Part shown: in pieces, positions 63,739-64,000 of the stretch | Numbering within the stretch: position 1 is the first letter of the stretch | Layout: every line of letters begins with the position of its first letter | Source: Amorphochlora amoebiformis | Taxonomy: Eukaryota; Cercozoa; Chlorarachniophyceae | Reading direction: 5' to 3' | NCBI GenBank assembly: GCA_054601695.1 | Contig: BAAHQB010000082.1 | Span: 62,001 to 126,000, forward strand | DNA: 64,000 bases | Translations under genes and position numbers: made by a program | The notes under the pieces: generated by a model | What the model saw: only the letters and a program-made list of their open reading frames with translations | The model's database searches: none | Told to the model about the DNA's origin: nothing

Positions 63739-64000
63739 ACATTGCATTTTTGATATAGAAAATACATTTAGATAGATGGGGAGTTTTCGTGAGGTTTTGC
63801 GAGCGAGAGGACATTTGGAAATATATAAAATAACATATATATATATATATAAACATATATATATATATGTATAAATGTATATATAAATATACATATATGT
63901 AGATATGAACGTATGTATACATGTATACACACACACTCATATATATATATATATATATATATACATATGTGTGTGTATGTAATATATAGATATAATTATA
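63464..64000. other. Window end: ABCA 5' intron sequence
   Basis: (TA)n, a (TTA)n tract at 63,517-63,550 and one island at 63,760-63,830. On the minus strand the island can be read as [16 protein letters not shown] but lacks an acceptor. The rest of the ABCA gene should lie to the right of the window. Confidence 0.5.

Overview
This is a eukaryotic nuclear sequence, most likely from a microbial eukaryote. The evidence is spliceosomal GT-AG introns, interstitial TTAGGG/CCCTAA telomere-type repeats, and several conserved eukaryote-only genes cut into very small exons. The most striking physical trait is the huge content of (TA)n and mixed TA/CA microsatellites, which fill introns and intergenic DNA. 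One gene encodes a TPR protein with a C-terminal membrane anchor that, from memory, resembles plant and algal proteins, which weakly hints at a photosynthetic lineage. I cannot name the species. All homology statements come from reading motifs and recalling family sequences; nothing was searched.

Layout. (1) 1,043-16,789, minus strand: a TBC1D5-type Rab GAP with N-terminal Met, TBC domain and C-terminal coiled coil, in at least 22 exons. (2) 16,790-19,426: a spacer with no gene I can prove. (3) 19,427-31,651, plus strand: a phase-consistent chain of small exons encoding an acidic, Ser-rich protein. It has three internal 'LDFL...YDG..DIS' modules and a C-terminal helix like the SNARE protein USE1. 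(4) about 35,466-39,728, plus: the TPR protein. (5) 41,031-44,036, plus: a complete 15-exon CCT7 (TCP-1 eta) chaperonin gene of 542 codons, with no frameshift. (6) 44,839-63,463, minus: 37 in-phase exons encoding the C-terminal half (second membrane domain plus second ATPase) of an ABCA transporter. Its 5' part lies beyond the right edge, and it converges with CCT7.

The genes do not form an operon. Most are housekeeping or membrane-traffic functions. Their architecture is the real story. Coding exons average about 60 nt in the ABCA gene and float in TA microsatellites and telomere-like repeats. Several ABCA introns carry decayed copies of the neighbouring exon together with its splice site ('ghost exons'). 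This suggests that introns here grow by local duplication of exon-intron junctions.

Almost all long open reading frames in the window are artefacts of microsatellites: YIYIYI from TA, SLSL from CT, NPNP from CCCTAA. They were discarded.
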